The notes under the pieces: model-generated
What the model saw: only the letters and a program-made list of their open reading frames with translations
What the model was told of the DNA's origin: nothing
The model's database searches: none
Part shown: one piece after another, positions 8,262 to 16,221 of the stretch
Position numbering within the stretch: position 1 is the stretch's first letter
How the letters are laid out: each line of letters starts with the position of its first letter
NCBI RefSeq assembly: GCF_048541585.1
Contig: NZ_CP183303.1
Location: 620,001-684,000 of the forward strand
DNA: 64,000 nt
DNA from: Legionella_C sp048541585
GTDB lineage: Bacteria; Pseudomonadota; Gammaproteobacteria; Legionellales; Legionellaceae
Reading direction: 5' to 3'
Made by a program: the position numbers and the translations under genes

Positions 8262-9542
8262 ATGTTAGATCCGCATTTATTACGTGAAAACCCTGAGTAT
8301 GTGGCGCGTGCGTTAGGCAAAAGAGGATTTATATTTGATGTTGATGCGTATATAAAACTGGAAGAGCAGCGTAAGTCGTTGCAAGTTGCGACGCAATCTT
8401 TACAAAATGAACGTAATCAGCGTTCTAAAGAAATTGGTTTTGCCAAAGGTCGCGGTGAAGATGTTTCTGCTTTATTAAATTCTGTTAGTCACTTAGGTCA
8501 AGAACTAAATCAAAAAAAAGCTGAACTTGAACAAGTTTTAAGTGATTTAGATGCTTTATTATTAACTTTACCAAATATACCTCATGAAACTGTTCCTGTG
8601 GGTGCAGATGAGAATGAAAATGTTGAAATTAAACGCTGGGGTAGTGTGCCGCAGTTTAATTTTCCTGTTAAATCACATGATGAATTAGGTGAAGCATTAG
8701 GGCAACTGGATTTTGAATTAGCAGCAAAAATAGCTGGTAGTCGTTTTGTAGTTATGAAACATGAATTAGCAAGATTACATCGTGCTTTAATTCAATTTAT
8801 GTTAGATATTCATACTCAAGAGCATGGGTATAAAGAAATTTATGTACCTTATATTGTTAATGCCGATAGTTTATTGGGTACAGGTCAACTTCCTAAATTT
8901 GAGAAAGATCTATTTAAAATAAAAGGGGATGAGCAATATTATTTAACCTCCACTTCTGAGATTCCAGTTACCAATACTGTTCGCAATACTATTACACCAA
9001 TTGAGTACTTACCCTTAAAATATGCTTGCCACTCACCTTGCTTTAGGAGTGAAGCAGGTTCTTATGGCCGTGATACCAAAGGAATGATTCGACAACATCA
9101 ATTTGAAAAAGTTGAGTTAGTGTGGGTTACGACTCCTGAGTCATCTTATGAAGTGTTGGAAAAATTAACTCAACATGCAGAAGTTATTTTACAACGCCTA
9201 GAATTACCTTATCGAATCGTTACTTTATGTACAGGAGACTTAGGCGCTGGTTCTGCTAAAACTTATGATTTAGAAGTTTGGCTACCAAGTCAGAATACTT
9301 ATCGGGAAATTTCTTCTTGTTCTAATATGGAGTCGTTCCAGGCTCGTCGTATGAAAGCGCGTTATCGATTAAACGATTCTTCAATTGAATTAGTGCATAC
9401 TTTAAATGGCTCAGGATTAGCAGTTGGCCGTACCTTAGTGGCTATTATGGAAAACTATCAAGACCAGGATGGTAACATTCATATTCCTGCTGCTTTACAA
9501 CCTTATATGGGTGGAAAAACATTAATTAAAGCGAAAAATTAG
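8262..9542 (+). CDS. serS: Seryl-tRNA synthetase
   Basis: Class II aminoacyl-tRNA synthetase charging tRNA-Ser and tRNA-Sec. The 426-residue protein has the N-terminal helical hairpin (about residues 30-100, with repeated K, Q and E) that grips the tRNA variable arm, then the class II core: motif 2 around CFRSEAGSYGRDTKGMIRQH and motif 3 around GSGLAVGRTLVAIMENYQ. TSTSEIPVTN binds the serine substrate. GAGGT lies 8 bp before the ATG. The 24-bp gap to the DUF190 gene suggests it could be read through from the upstream operon. Confidence 0.97.
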   Translation: MLDPHLLRENPEYVARALGKRGFIFDVDAYIKLEEQRKSLQVATQSLQNERNQRSKEIGFAKGRGEDVSALLNSVSHLGQELNQKKAELEQVLSDLDALLLTLPNIPHETVPVGADENENVEIKRWGSVPQFNFPVKSHDELGEALGQLDFELAAKIAGSRFVVMKHELARLHRALIQFMLDIHTQEHGYKEIYVPYIVNADSLLGTGQLPKFEKDLFKIKGDEQYYLTSTSEIPVTNTVRNTITPIEYLPLKYACHSPCFRSEAGSYGRDTKGMIRQHQFEKVELVWVTTPESSYEVLEKLTQHAEVILQRLELPYRIVTLCTGDLGAGSAKTYDLEVWLPSQNTYREISSCSNMESFQARRMKARYRLNDSSIELVHTLNGSGLAVGRTLVAIMENYQDQDGNIHIPAALQPYMGGKTLIKAKN

Positions 9543-9582
9543 TAAAATTTTTGGCGTTAGGATATTAAGTTTTAAGGAAAAA

Positions 9583-10935
9583 ATGAAAACAGTTTTTGCT
9601 AAATACCTGCTAATTAATGGACGTAAAATTAATTGCAAAGTACTAGCGGCAGATGAATCTTTTGCTTCTAGGCCATATCTTTTATGTATTCCGGGCGGGC
9701 CAGGTTTTGGCCTTGCTTCAACTGAAGCTTTTACCAACCAATTAGAAAAGCAAGCCAAAGCGCTGCAAATTCCTTTACCTAATGTTATTCTTTTTGACCC
9801 TCTCGGTTGTGATAGTAGTGATACTGCTAACGATATTGATGAAGAATATAGTATGTATAATTTCACTGAAATCGCAGCAAATGTTGTAGAAAATGTAAAA
9901 GAGGAATTATGTCCTAATCAACCTATGGATTTACGAGTTTATGGTGGCTCTTTCGGAAGCTTAACTGCAATGGATATTCCTCTGCATAGGCCACAATGGG
10001 TAATCAATGATGCAACTATCCACTTAAAGCAAATTATTTCTCTCGTTGGTCCAAATGGTGCAGGAGAGAAGGAGTATTCGAGGCAATATTTAGAGGATAA
10101 TTTTAAGCACCATCCTAATTATCATCACATAAAGTTAGCTTTAAACAAATTATTAGATGGTAAAATTCAGGATAAAGATGATTATATTCAAAGTATCGTT
10201 ATTAATCTTGCTCCTCTTTATTCAGAAGAAAATGAGAAGTTACTTAATAGCTATTTAGGAAAATTGTTAAGAAATTATCATCGTCAACTTATACCGATTA
10301 TGAAGGGTATTAATTATTTAATAAAGAAAATAGGATTATCCTCAGATAAACTAGACTATATGATTATGGGTTTAGACGGTTGCTCACTTGAAGTACTTAA
10401 CCAATTTTTTAAAACAGATATGAATGGATTTAACTTGACCGATAATATTAGCAAAAATTTATCTTTATATAATCAAATTCCAATTAGTTTAATTTCCTGC
10501 ATAAACGATCATATGGTCAATTACAAAACTGCTGAAGGGATTAATCAATTATTACCTAATTCGAGTGCAGCAATTATTCTTAATGACAAACATATGGCAA
10601 CTAAAGGCCCAAGTAAAGATACAGTAGAAAAAATAATTTTAGGTATGCTTACTAGTAAAATACCTGAGCAAGCGTTAGCGTCACCACAAATAAATCATCA
10701 TACTGTTACAGCTAATTTTCAGCAGCAAATTGAGCTATTAAATAATTCTAATAAGGAAAATGCACTTGCTAACAGTACAAAAATGTTATTCTCTACCCTC
10801 GGATTGCCTAAGCAAAATGTAGTTGTCTCTGATCCTAATGTTACTAGGGTTATAAATAATTCATCGTCGTTAGTAAGTGCTAAAAATGACCCTGAAGAAG
10901 ATATTCACGTAGAGTTTAAAATGAATTTGAATTAA
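9583..10935 (+). CDS. Alpha/beta hydrolase, proline-iminopeptidase-like, with extra C-terminal tail
   Basis: The N-terminal part has alpha/beta-hydrolase motifs of the S33 peptidase type: oxyanion-hole GGPG (residues 38-41), FDPLGCDSSD, and nucleophile elbow GGSFGS with Ser123. A candidate acid (CINDHMV, around residue 308) and His (NDKHMA, around residue 347) complete a plausible triad. The cap (about 140-290) is unusual, and the last about 80 residues are low-complexity with an acidic end DPEEDIHVEF. Proline iminopeptidases are usually about 310-430 residues, so the tail is extra. AAGGA precedes the ATG. The acidic tail resembles Dot/Icm E-block signals, but that is inference; it could equally be a cytosolic peptidase. 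Confidence 0.7.
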   Translation: MKTVFAKYLLINGRKINCKVLAADESFASRPYLLCIPGGPGFGLASTEAFTNQLEKQAKALQIPLPNVILFDPLGCDSSDTANDIDEEYSMYNFTEIAANVVENVKEELCPNQPMDLRVYGGSFGSLTAMDIPLHRPQWVINDATIHLKQIISLVGPNGAGEKEYSRQYLEDNFKHHPNYHHIKLALNKLLDGKIQDKDDYIQSIVINLAPLYSEENEKLLNSYLGKLLRNYHRQLIPIMKGINYLIKKIGLSSDKLDYMIMGLDGCSLEVLNQFFKTDMNGFNLTDNISKNLSLYNQIPISLISCINDHMVNYKTAEGINQLLPNSSAAIILNDKHMATKGPSKDTVEKIILGMLTSKIPEQALASPQINHHTVTANFQQQIELLNNSNKENALANSTKMLFSTLGLPKQNVVVSDPNVTRVINNSSSLVSAKNDPEEDIHVEFKMNLN

Positions 10936-10974
10936 TTTTAGCCCTCTGTCAGTGCCCAGAGAGTTGTCAGCAAT

Positions 10975-11234
10975 TGTAGGCCGGGCCTTGGGCCCATAGC
11001 CGTCAGGATAAATCGATTAGATCGAGGCAGGCAGAGGTGCATTTGAGCCTTTTTTGGAATCGCCGAAACCATCCTTGCGGCTCGATGTTGGACATCCATG
11101 TCCAACAACGTTCCAAAAAGGGCTCAAACGCACCTCTGCTTTGAACATACAAGGGTTTAAAACTTAAACATAGCAAGTAGCAAGTAGCCTGGGTGAAACG
11201 ACGTGAAACCCAGGTTTCGGCCCGCAGGCCTACA
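10975..11234. repeat. Nested inverted-repeat element, 260 bp
   Basis: The outer ends TGTAGGCCGGGCC (10975-10987) and GGCCCGCAGGCCTACA (11219-11234) are inverted relative to each other. Inside are 29-bp arms at 11031-11059 and 11111-11139 that pair with two mismatches, an inner palindrome TGTTGGACAT/ATGTCCAACA (11086-11107), and a further hairpin at 11186-11213 (AGCCTGGGT/ACCCAGG). GC-richer than the surroundings. A 78-codon open frame across it is a by-product of the repeats. It resembles the non-autonomous repeat elements scattered in Legionella intergenic regions. Confidence 0.7.
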
Positions 11235-11417
11235 CTCAAGCTAAAGCTGCTGAAGTTATACTCTTTAGGTTTGTAATGCCACCTTTTTTTATCTAGTCTT
11301 TGTTTTAACTAAACCTCATAATATATGCAACAACGCCGGCTTGTCGGCGGAATCCAAAGGAGAAATTTAAGTTAGATTCCGCATTGAACAGTTTTTCTAT
11401 TTTTCCCTGTGCAGAGG

Positions 11418-12089
11418 TTAATTAGGGCCTATTATGTTCGTTGAACAAGCTTCTGGCGAAAGCTCTAAATTTGATGCGTTATGTGTAAAAAAAACCAAGT
11501 TACTATTACTACGCGCTTTAATTTCTGCCAACACTAAGGACTTTTTTAGTTTTTGATTTGCATCTTGTTCATAAATGACGTTTTCTTTCAGAATAGCACT
11601 TTGAGTTTCTAAATAGGTAATATCAGGATCTTTGTAAGCTTTTTTTAATTCCTTTACTAGTTGATCAACAAATGTTTTTTCTTCACTATTTAATGCAGCC
11701 GGAACAGCTAATAAATTTAAGCCATTTTTTTTACAGCCCACAATATCAGGGTGGCTTTTTAATAGTTTAGTAAGTAATTTTCCATCAGGATAATATTTTT
11801 CAAGTAATTGATAGTAAGAAAAAATAATATCTCTGTCATGATTAAGATCTAAAAAAGTATCTACAGCAGTTTTTCCTTGACGATTTTGTGTAATTGGATT
11901 AATTCCGGCCTTTAAAAAGAGTGCGAGACCATATACAGAGAAAGTTGTTTTATTAGCTATTATATGTAGTATAGTATTACCTTGCTCATCAATCTCATTT
12001 ACATCATATTTACCCGTCTGAACAGACGATATAAATTCTGCTGAGAAACGGGAAACTAAAAAATCTTGAATGATGGAAGGGTTAGGCAA
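11418..12089 (-). CDS. Ankyrin-repeat protein, putative effector
   Basis: A 223-residue protein with at least two ankyrin repeats (about residues 25-85): the fragments DEQGNTILHIIANKT and LFLKAGINPITQNRQGKTAVD carry the G-T/N-x-LH and AG-x-x-P signatures. A third weak repeat may follow at SHPDIVGCKKNGLNLLAVPAA. The C-terminal half is charged and probably coiled. Ankyrin proteins are a common effector class in Legionella, so translocation is plausible but not shown. There is no ATG: the only usable start is TTG at 12089 without a Shine-Dalgarno. An ATG a little upstream is out of frame and stops after four codons, so the 5' end may be damaged. Confidence 0.6.
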   Translation of the reverse strand: MPNPSIIQDFLVSRFSAEFISSVQTGKYDVNEIDEQGNTILHIIANKTTFSVYGLALFLKAGINPITQNRQGKTAVDTFLDLNHDRDIIFSYYQLLEKYYPDGKLLTKLLKSHPDIVGCKKNGLNLLAVPAALNSEEKTFVDQLVKELKKAYKDPDITYLETQSAILKENVIYEQDANQKLKKSLVLAEIKARSNSNLVFFTHNASNLELSPEACSTNIIGPN

Positions 12090-12184
12090 GAGGTCTAATA
12101 AAGAAACATTTAATTAGTAAAAATGTGAATCCAATTAAAGTTAATATAAGTTATAGGTGAGAGCAATTTCTAGGTAGTAAGCAT

Positions 12185-12207
12185 AGTTTGGGCTTTGGAC
12201 CCAAACT
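12185..12207. terminator. Hairpin between GNAT and ankyrin genes
   Basis: AGTTTGGG (12185-12192) pairs with CCCAAACT (12200-12207) across a 7-nt loop. It lies just downstream of the GNAT gene on the minus strand. No clear uridine run follows, so termination is only a guess. It also resembles the short TTGGGCC-type hairpins of repeat family A. Confidence 0.35.
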
Positions 12208-12268
12208 ATTAAGTTGCGATACATTACTGTAGCCATTATTTTGGGGCAACTTAGTGAGACTATCTAAC

Positions 12269-13003
12269 TCATAAGTTAATTTGTTGCTTATTTACCCATT
12301 CCGCCAAATCTGGTTTAAGTAAATCAATTTTACTTAAACAACCTATTGCTTGACCGGTTAGGTTAGCAAAAGGGTAGTGGCCGTTATATATAAAATTTTT
12401 ATACTCAATAACATGTGTATATTCAATTTCGCTAGATAAAATACTTTTTATTGCTTGATAACTTCGTGGGCTTGTAAATTCAGCACTAAAATAATCATAT
12501 CCTAAACGTTTTAAAAAATGTAATTGTAAAGCTAATAATTGTTTTGCAAGTCCACGTCCTTGATAATGTTTATTTACTGCTAGTGTAACGAAATGTGCAA
12601 CTTTTTTAGGATATGGAATAATAGGTAATGGTGCAGATACTGCTTTAAGCAATGCAAAAATGGGGAAGAATTTTGCTGATAATTCTGGCAGTTCATCGTC
12701 TTTTGTTATTAAAGGTTCAGAAATTCTACAGCCGATCAGTTTATTATTTGTTTTATCTCTGGCTACCAAACTTAATGAATTATTTATAGCTTTCTCACAG
12801 AGATAGCGGGCAAAAATACTAAATTCAGTTACTGAAATGTTTAGTGCGTGTGTCATAGGCTCAGCTTCACTAAACGATTCGGCAAGACATTCTACCGCCT
12901 CGTCAATATCTGTATTATTTAATACACTAAATTTAATCTCAGTCGATAAAGATAAAAATGGATGAGTTGGTACTGAATGATTATCGGTGCATATCGAATG
13001 CAT
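12269..13003 (-). CDS. GNAT family N-acetyltransferase
   Basis: A 244-residue protein with a GNAT fold. The N-terminal strand-helix IKFSVLNNTDIDEAVECLAE leads into the central part, where FVTLAVNKHYQGRGLAKQLL (about residues 139-158) is the acetyl-CoA pyrophosphate-binding motif A with the Q/RxxGxG/A pattern (QGRGLA). The next helix and SAEFTSPRSYQAI form motif B. The substrate cannot be told. AGGAAG precedes the ATG. It is co-directional with the papain-like gene upstream (28-bp spacing), so the two probably form a transcription unit. Eukaryote-like GNAT proteins occur among Legionella effectors, but nothing here proves export. Confidence 0.75.
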   Translation of the reverse strand: MHSICTDNHSVPTHPFLSLSTEIKFSVLNNTDIDEAVECLAESFSEAEPMTHALNISVTEFSIFARYLCEKAINNSLSLVARDKTNNKLIGCRISEPLITKDDELPELSAKFFPIFALLKAVSAPLPIIPYPKKVAHFVTLAVNKHYQGRGLAKQLLALQLHFLKRLGYDYFSAEFTSPRSYQAIKSILSSEIEYTHVIEYKNFIYNGHYPFANLTGQAIGCLSKIDLLKPDLAEWVNKQQINL

Positions 13004-13031
13004 ATCTTATTGCTTCCTATTTTAACTAATT

Positions 13032-14252
13032 TTAGTTGCTTAATTTAAGCGTTTGTTTGTTGGCAATATCTGAAATCTCTTCACCAAAAGCCTTAGCAAT
13101 AAAACGTTTGAAAAAAGAAGGAGGAGAATATTTTTCATGTTGAAAAGCTGAATTACCAAAATCTTTCTTAAATTGTTCTCGATTTTCTTTGATATCTTGC
13201 AGTAGTTTTTTATTTTCAACTTTATATTCTTCTTTGTTGAATACTTTACTGGTAGATAATATTGTTTTTCCGAGTTTAATTTCGCTAAGTGGTCCGAGAT
13301 CCTCCCAATTTTCTTTATCTTTCTCAATCCCTGCCATAAATGATTTGATACTAGGTCGTTGTGGATTTAAATTTGCCAAAAATGGAGTTAACTTATGGGT
13401 GTAGTGGTCAATATTAAAATTTTTAATTTGCTCTTCACTTAGTAAGGTATGTAGTCCTGGATGTTTAGTATTATTTGCGTTTAAGTTGTTGCTTATTTTT
13501 TGTAAATTTATCGCATAGTTACTCTTTTTATCTTCGGGCATACTGCCATGTTTAAATGATACCCAACCACCTTCAGGAGTGATGGCCTTGATTTCATCTT
13601 TTAGAGCGGCAGCACCTATGCATGCTAAGACAAATCCTGCACATGAAAAACCTTTAGGTCGTCCTTCATAAGCCGTTCCTTTGTCCATTAAATGAAAACC
13701 AAGTTTGATGAATGGTTTATACAAATTGTATGAAGGTATTGTTAGTATTACTCCTATGCCTGCAGCAAAACTTGAAATGGGATGAGGGAAGATAGGATTT
13801 TTAATGGGCGCCGTTTCCCGCCTTGCCGCAAATTTCAAATATTGAAATACATTGTTTGCTTGGGCTTCAATACTTGTGTCAGGGTCTTTATCCTTATTTA
13901 TTAGCGCATCCATTAACCTTTTTTCGTCATAAAGTATACCTTGTTTTAACCAACACTCTGCTTGGTTTGCAATTTCTTCACCGCTTAAGGTTTTACTGCG
14001 AATAACTTGAGTTTCAATTTTGTTTTTTTGCCATGGGTGGAAAAGATTACCTGTATTTTTTAATTCATGATGAAAATAAATAGTATGTGCTAATGTGCTT
14101 CTAATTAAGCCTGATCTTTTAAGTCCATAGCCCATATGGATAACGTCACCAATTTGCTCAGGGTTTGGTGCATATATAACAGCATGATAAGGGACACCAT
14201 TAAATTTTATAATAATAATGTCTCCACGTTTTAAATTAGTAACCTCAACCAT
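13032..14252 (-). CDS. Permuted papain-like (YiiX/LRAT/NlpC-type) cysteine hydrolase, putative effector
   Basis: The N-terminus LKRGDIIIIKFNGVPYHAVI matches the start of circularly permuted NlpC/P60-like enzymes, where a beta strand and the catalytic His (His23 in PYHAVIY) come first and the Cys comes later. A candidate nucleophile is Cys204 in KGFSCAGFVLACIG at the start of a hydrophobic helix. Such enzymes hydrolyse amide or ester bonds (lipids, peptides, acyl-proteins). The 406-residue protein is much longer than YiiX-type proteins (about 200) and has a charged C-terminal extension (about 240-406). AAGGA precedes the ATG. No signal peptide, which favours cytosolic or translocated action over cell-wall work. 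Confidence 0.55.
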   Translation of the reverse strand: MVEVTNLKRGDIIIIKFNGVPYHAVIYAPNPEQIGDVIHMGYGLKRSGLIRSTLAHTIYFHHELKNTGNLFHPWQKNKIETQVIRSKTLSGEEIANQAECWLKQGILYDEKRLMDALINKDKDPDTSIEAQANNVFQYLKFAARRETAPIKNPIFPHPISSFAAGIGVILTIPSYNLYKPFIKLGFHLMDKGTAYEGRPKGFSCAGFVLACIGAAALKDEIKAITPEGGWVSFKHGSMPEDKKSNYAINLQKISNNLNANNTKHPGLHTLLSEEQIKNFNIDHYTHKLTPFLANLNPQRPSIKSFMAGIEKDKENWEDLGPLSEIKLGKTILSTSKVFNKEEYKVENKKLLQDIKENREQFKKDFGNSAFQHEKYSPPSFFKRFIAKAFGEEISDIANKQTLKLSN

Positions 14253-14693
14253 GTTTTCGTCCTTGGATAATTGTTTGAGGTATTCTATATAAGTAGTTAG
14301 CAGAAATATAGGCTGACTTCTACAATTTGCTTAGTTTAAGAGCCTTACTATACAATCCCAAAATTTTAAAATAAAAATATGATTTCAAATTTCGATTTAG
14401 AGGATAATTTTGATAAAATGATCAAAAAATTATGAATATTATGAAGATAGGGCTGAAGCATAAATTAAACTTAATTTTATCAAAGTAACGATTCGTTGAC
14501 TTCAGCCAAAATAGGTAAGTTTCGCAACGGAATTTCTCTTGATTTTTTCACCAACTATTCTGAACTAGGCAATTGGTTAAATATAAACCAAAAATTTCTA
14601 TTTTGGCCTATGACATCGATTTCAGATAGGTTATTAATAATTTTTAAGCTAAATGGCTTATAACGCAAATTAATTATTATAGGATGTAATATT
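14253..14693. other. 441-bp intergenic region between divergent protease-like genes
   Basis: AT-rich, stops in all frames on the plus strand. It must hold the promoters of both flanking genes. An 8-bp inverted pair GGCTGAAG (14451-14458) and CTTCAGCC (14500-14507) is present. I see no clear pair of regulator half-sites. Confidence 0.5.
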
Positions 14694-15725
14694 ATGTTAG
14701 GTATAGCTAATACTTTATTTGGCTCAAATAATCGAACTGATTCTGAAGAAAATAACACTTCATCTGAAGTAGTTTCTCCACCTACAGAAATCCAGTTTAA
14801 AGTGATTAATAACTCTGCTGAACCATCTGTCAATCTTGAAGAATTACAGAAAAAATCAGTGATGCTTCCATTCTCTCCAGATGAAATGGTTCAACAGTAC
14901 GGAGCAACCTGTAAGCTAACGGTCATCGCCTCTGTTGATCGTTTTTTTGCACATAAGAATCATTATCCTGCTGTTCCTGTGTTCAAAAACTCTAAAGGGG
15001 TTTATGGGCAAGAGAAAAGTGGAGTATCTATTCGACAATTATCTAAGTATCTTGGATCAATACAAGGTGAGTTATTAGAAATAGATCAATTAACAACTTT
15101 ATTAAATCAATCACTAGGCTATGAAAGTGAAGTAGTGGAACTAGGCAGTGAAGAGGAATTTAGAGCACGCGTGATCCACGAGTTACAACAGGGACAGCCT
15201 TGCATTAATTTTTTTAGCGTTGATACTAGGTCAGAGCCTGAGTTTCACGGAAAGCCTATTGTTACAGAAAAAGGAGATTTTGAGCATGCGTGTTTGATCA
15301 CTGGCTATGATGCCTTGAAAGATACCTTGCGCATCACTCATTGGAATCGGCATTTTAATGTTTCATTACATCAATTTTATCAATCGAATCAATCACTAAA
15401 AGATACCAGGACTCAAGAACATTATCGTTCCATTAAAGAAATAATGAATATATTGTTTGGATATCAAACCAAATACTCTATACAGCGTAAATTTAATTTA
15501 GCTGATCGAGATGAGTTGATCCCTCTTACTAAATATCTACAAAAAGAAATGGGCACCGATCCCCAGTTAGTTTTAGAGTTGGCACAAACTGTTCCTGAGA
15601 TAGGTACAATAATTCCTAAAGTTGGTACGGGGTTTCGCAATAAAATGATCTGCATTTCAGCTCCCACACCTAATAGGGTAGTTGAAATGCAAGACTCTCC
15701 CTTACGTCTTAATACTTTTATTTAG
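14694..15725 (+). CDS. C39-like papain-fold cysteine protease, putative effector
   Basis: A 343-residue protein with a short polar N-terminus (1-50, rich in S, N and E), then a papain-like domain: Cys73 in QQYGATCKLTVIASV at the start of a helix, His198 in EHACLITGYD and Asn218 in THWNRHF form a plausible Cys-His-Asn triad in the C39 order. The arrangement resembles double-glycine peptidases or BtrH-like amidases, but there is no ABC transporter nearby, so a processing role for a bacteriocin is unlikely. No signal peptide. AGGATG precedes the ATG. Its neighbours include another papain-like gene in divergent orientation. Effector status is inferred from context. Confidence 0.6.
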   Translation: MLGIANTLFGSNNRTDSEENNTSSEVVSPPTEIQFKVINNSAEPSVNLEELQKKSVMLPFSPDEMVQQYGATCKLTVIASVDRFFAHKNHYPAVPVFKNSKGVYGQEKSGVSIRQLSKYLGSIQGELLEIDQLTTLLNQSLGYESEVVELGSEEEFRARVIHELQQGQPCINFFSVDTRSEPEFHGKPIVTEKGDFEHACLITGYDALKDTLRITHWNRHFNVSLHQFYQSNQSLKDTRTQEHYRSIKEIMNILFGYQTKYSIQRKFNLADRDELIPLTKYLQKEMGTDPQLVLELAQTVPEIGTIIPKVGTGFRNKMICISAPTPNRVVEMQDSPLRLNTFI

Positions 15726-15809
15726 AGCTGCCCGAGGTCTGTCATAGAAAATTTTATTGTCTTATATATTTGCTGAATTTTTTGAAGTTTAGCAGATGCT
15801 CATTTTTAC

Positions 15810-15986
15810 ATGGAACATTCAATCGTGATATTAGATGAGTTCAATACTAAATTAAATAATTTGGATACTAATATCGCAAAAATGATTACTAAAAATAATG
15901 TTTTATCGCAAACGATTCATAATTTAAGTAATAAGAAAGATAAGCAACCAAGCCCGAGGATTTACACGATGTTTGGTTTGAAGTAA
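15810..15986 (+). CDS. Small hypothetical ORF (58 codons), possibly a gene remnant
   Basis: ATG-initiated frame of 58 residues, beginning MEHSIVILDEFNTKLNNLD and ending RIYTMFGLK. The frame is open for about eight codons before the ATG. The composition (N, K, I, L, D with helix-like spacing) resembles the effector proteins around it, so this may be the tail of a decayed gene rather than a functional peptide. No good ribosome binding site is visible. Confidence 0.25.
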   Translation: MEHSIVILDEFNTKLNNLDTNIAKMITKNNVLSQTIHNLSNKKDKQPSPRIYTMFGLK

Positions 15987-16103
15987 GAAAAAGAAGTCAG
16001 GAAGTAGCGTGGCCTGCAAGCAAATCTGACTTTTCACCAAGTTTCATAACTTGTGATTAAGAGTCCATAGCTTGCAATCAGGCTACATTATTTCCCAAAC
16101 CTT

Positions 16104-16180
16104 TGGTCGGAGTGACAGGAGTTGAACCTGCGACCCCTGCCTCCCGAAGGCAGTGCTCTACCAAGCTGAGCTACACTCCG
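16104..16180 (-). tRNA. tRNA-Pro (anticodon CGG)
   Basis: On the minus strand the sequence starts CGGAGTGTAGCTCAG, has the anticodon stem CTGCC/GGCAG around loop TTCGGGA (anticodon CGG, reading CCG), a T arm with GGTTCAACTCC, and an acceptor stem CGGAGTG/CACTCCG followed by an encoded ACCA end. The 77-nt length and the first base C are normal for bacterial tRNA-Pro. It lies just downstream of ispB and is probably transcribed separately or processed from its read-through. Confidence 0.95.
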
Positions 16181-16190
16181 ATTAATAGAG

Positions 16191-16215
16191 TATAGTGTTA
16201 CTCACAAAACTTTAT
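16191..16215. repeat. Solo end of family C repeat
   Basis: TATAGTGTTACTCACAAAAC matches the left end of the family C elements at 46867 and 61908 (TATAGCGTTACTCACTAAG). Only one end is present, between tRNA-Pro and ispB. A second solo end, TATAGTGCTACTCACTAAG, is at 27088-27106 upstream of the Stealth-like gene. Confidence 0.4.
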
Positions 16216-16221
16216 GCAAGA

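Noticed and set aside
11003..11239. 78-codon frame on the minus strand
   Set aside because: It lies inside the nested inverted-repeat element and is explained by it; no ribosome binding site or homology.
14555..14833. 92-codon minus-strand frame overlapping the C39-like gene start
   Set aside because: Overlaps a well-supported gene and the upstream region and has no recognisable features.
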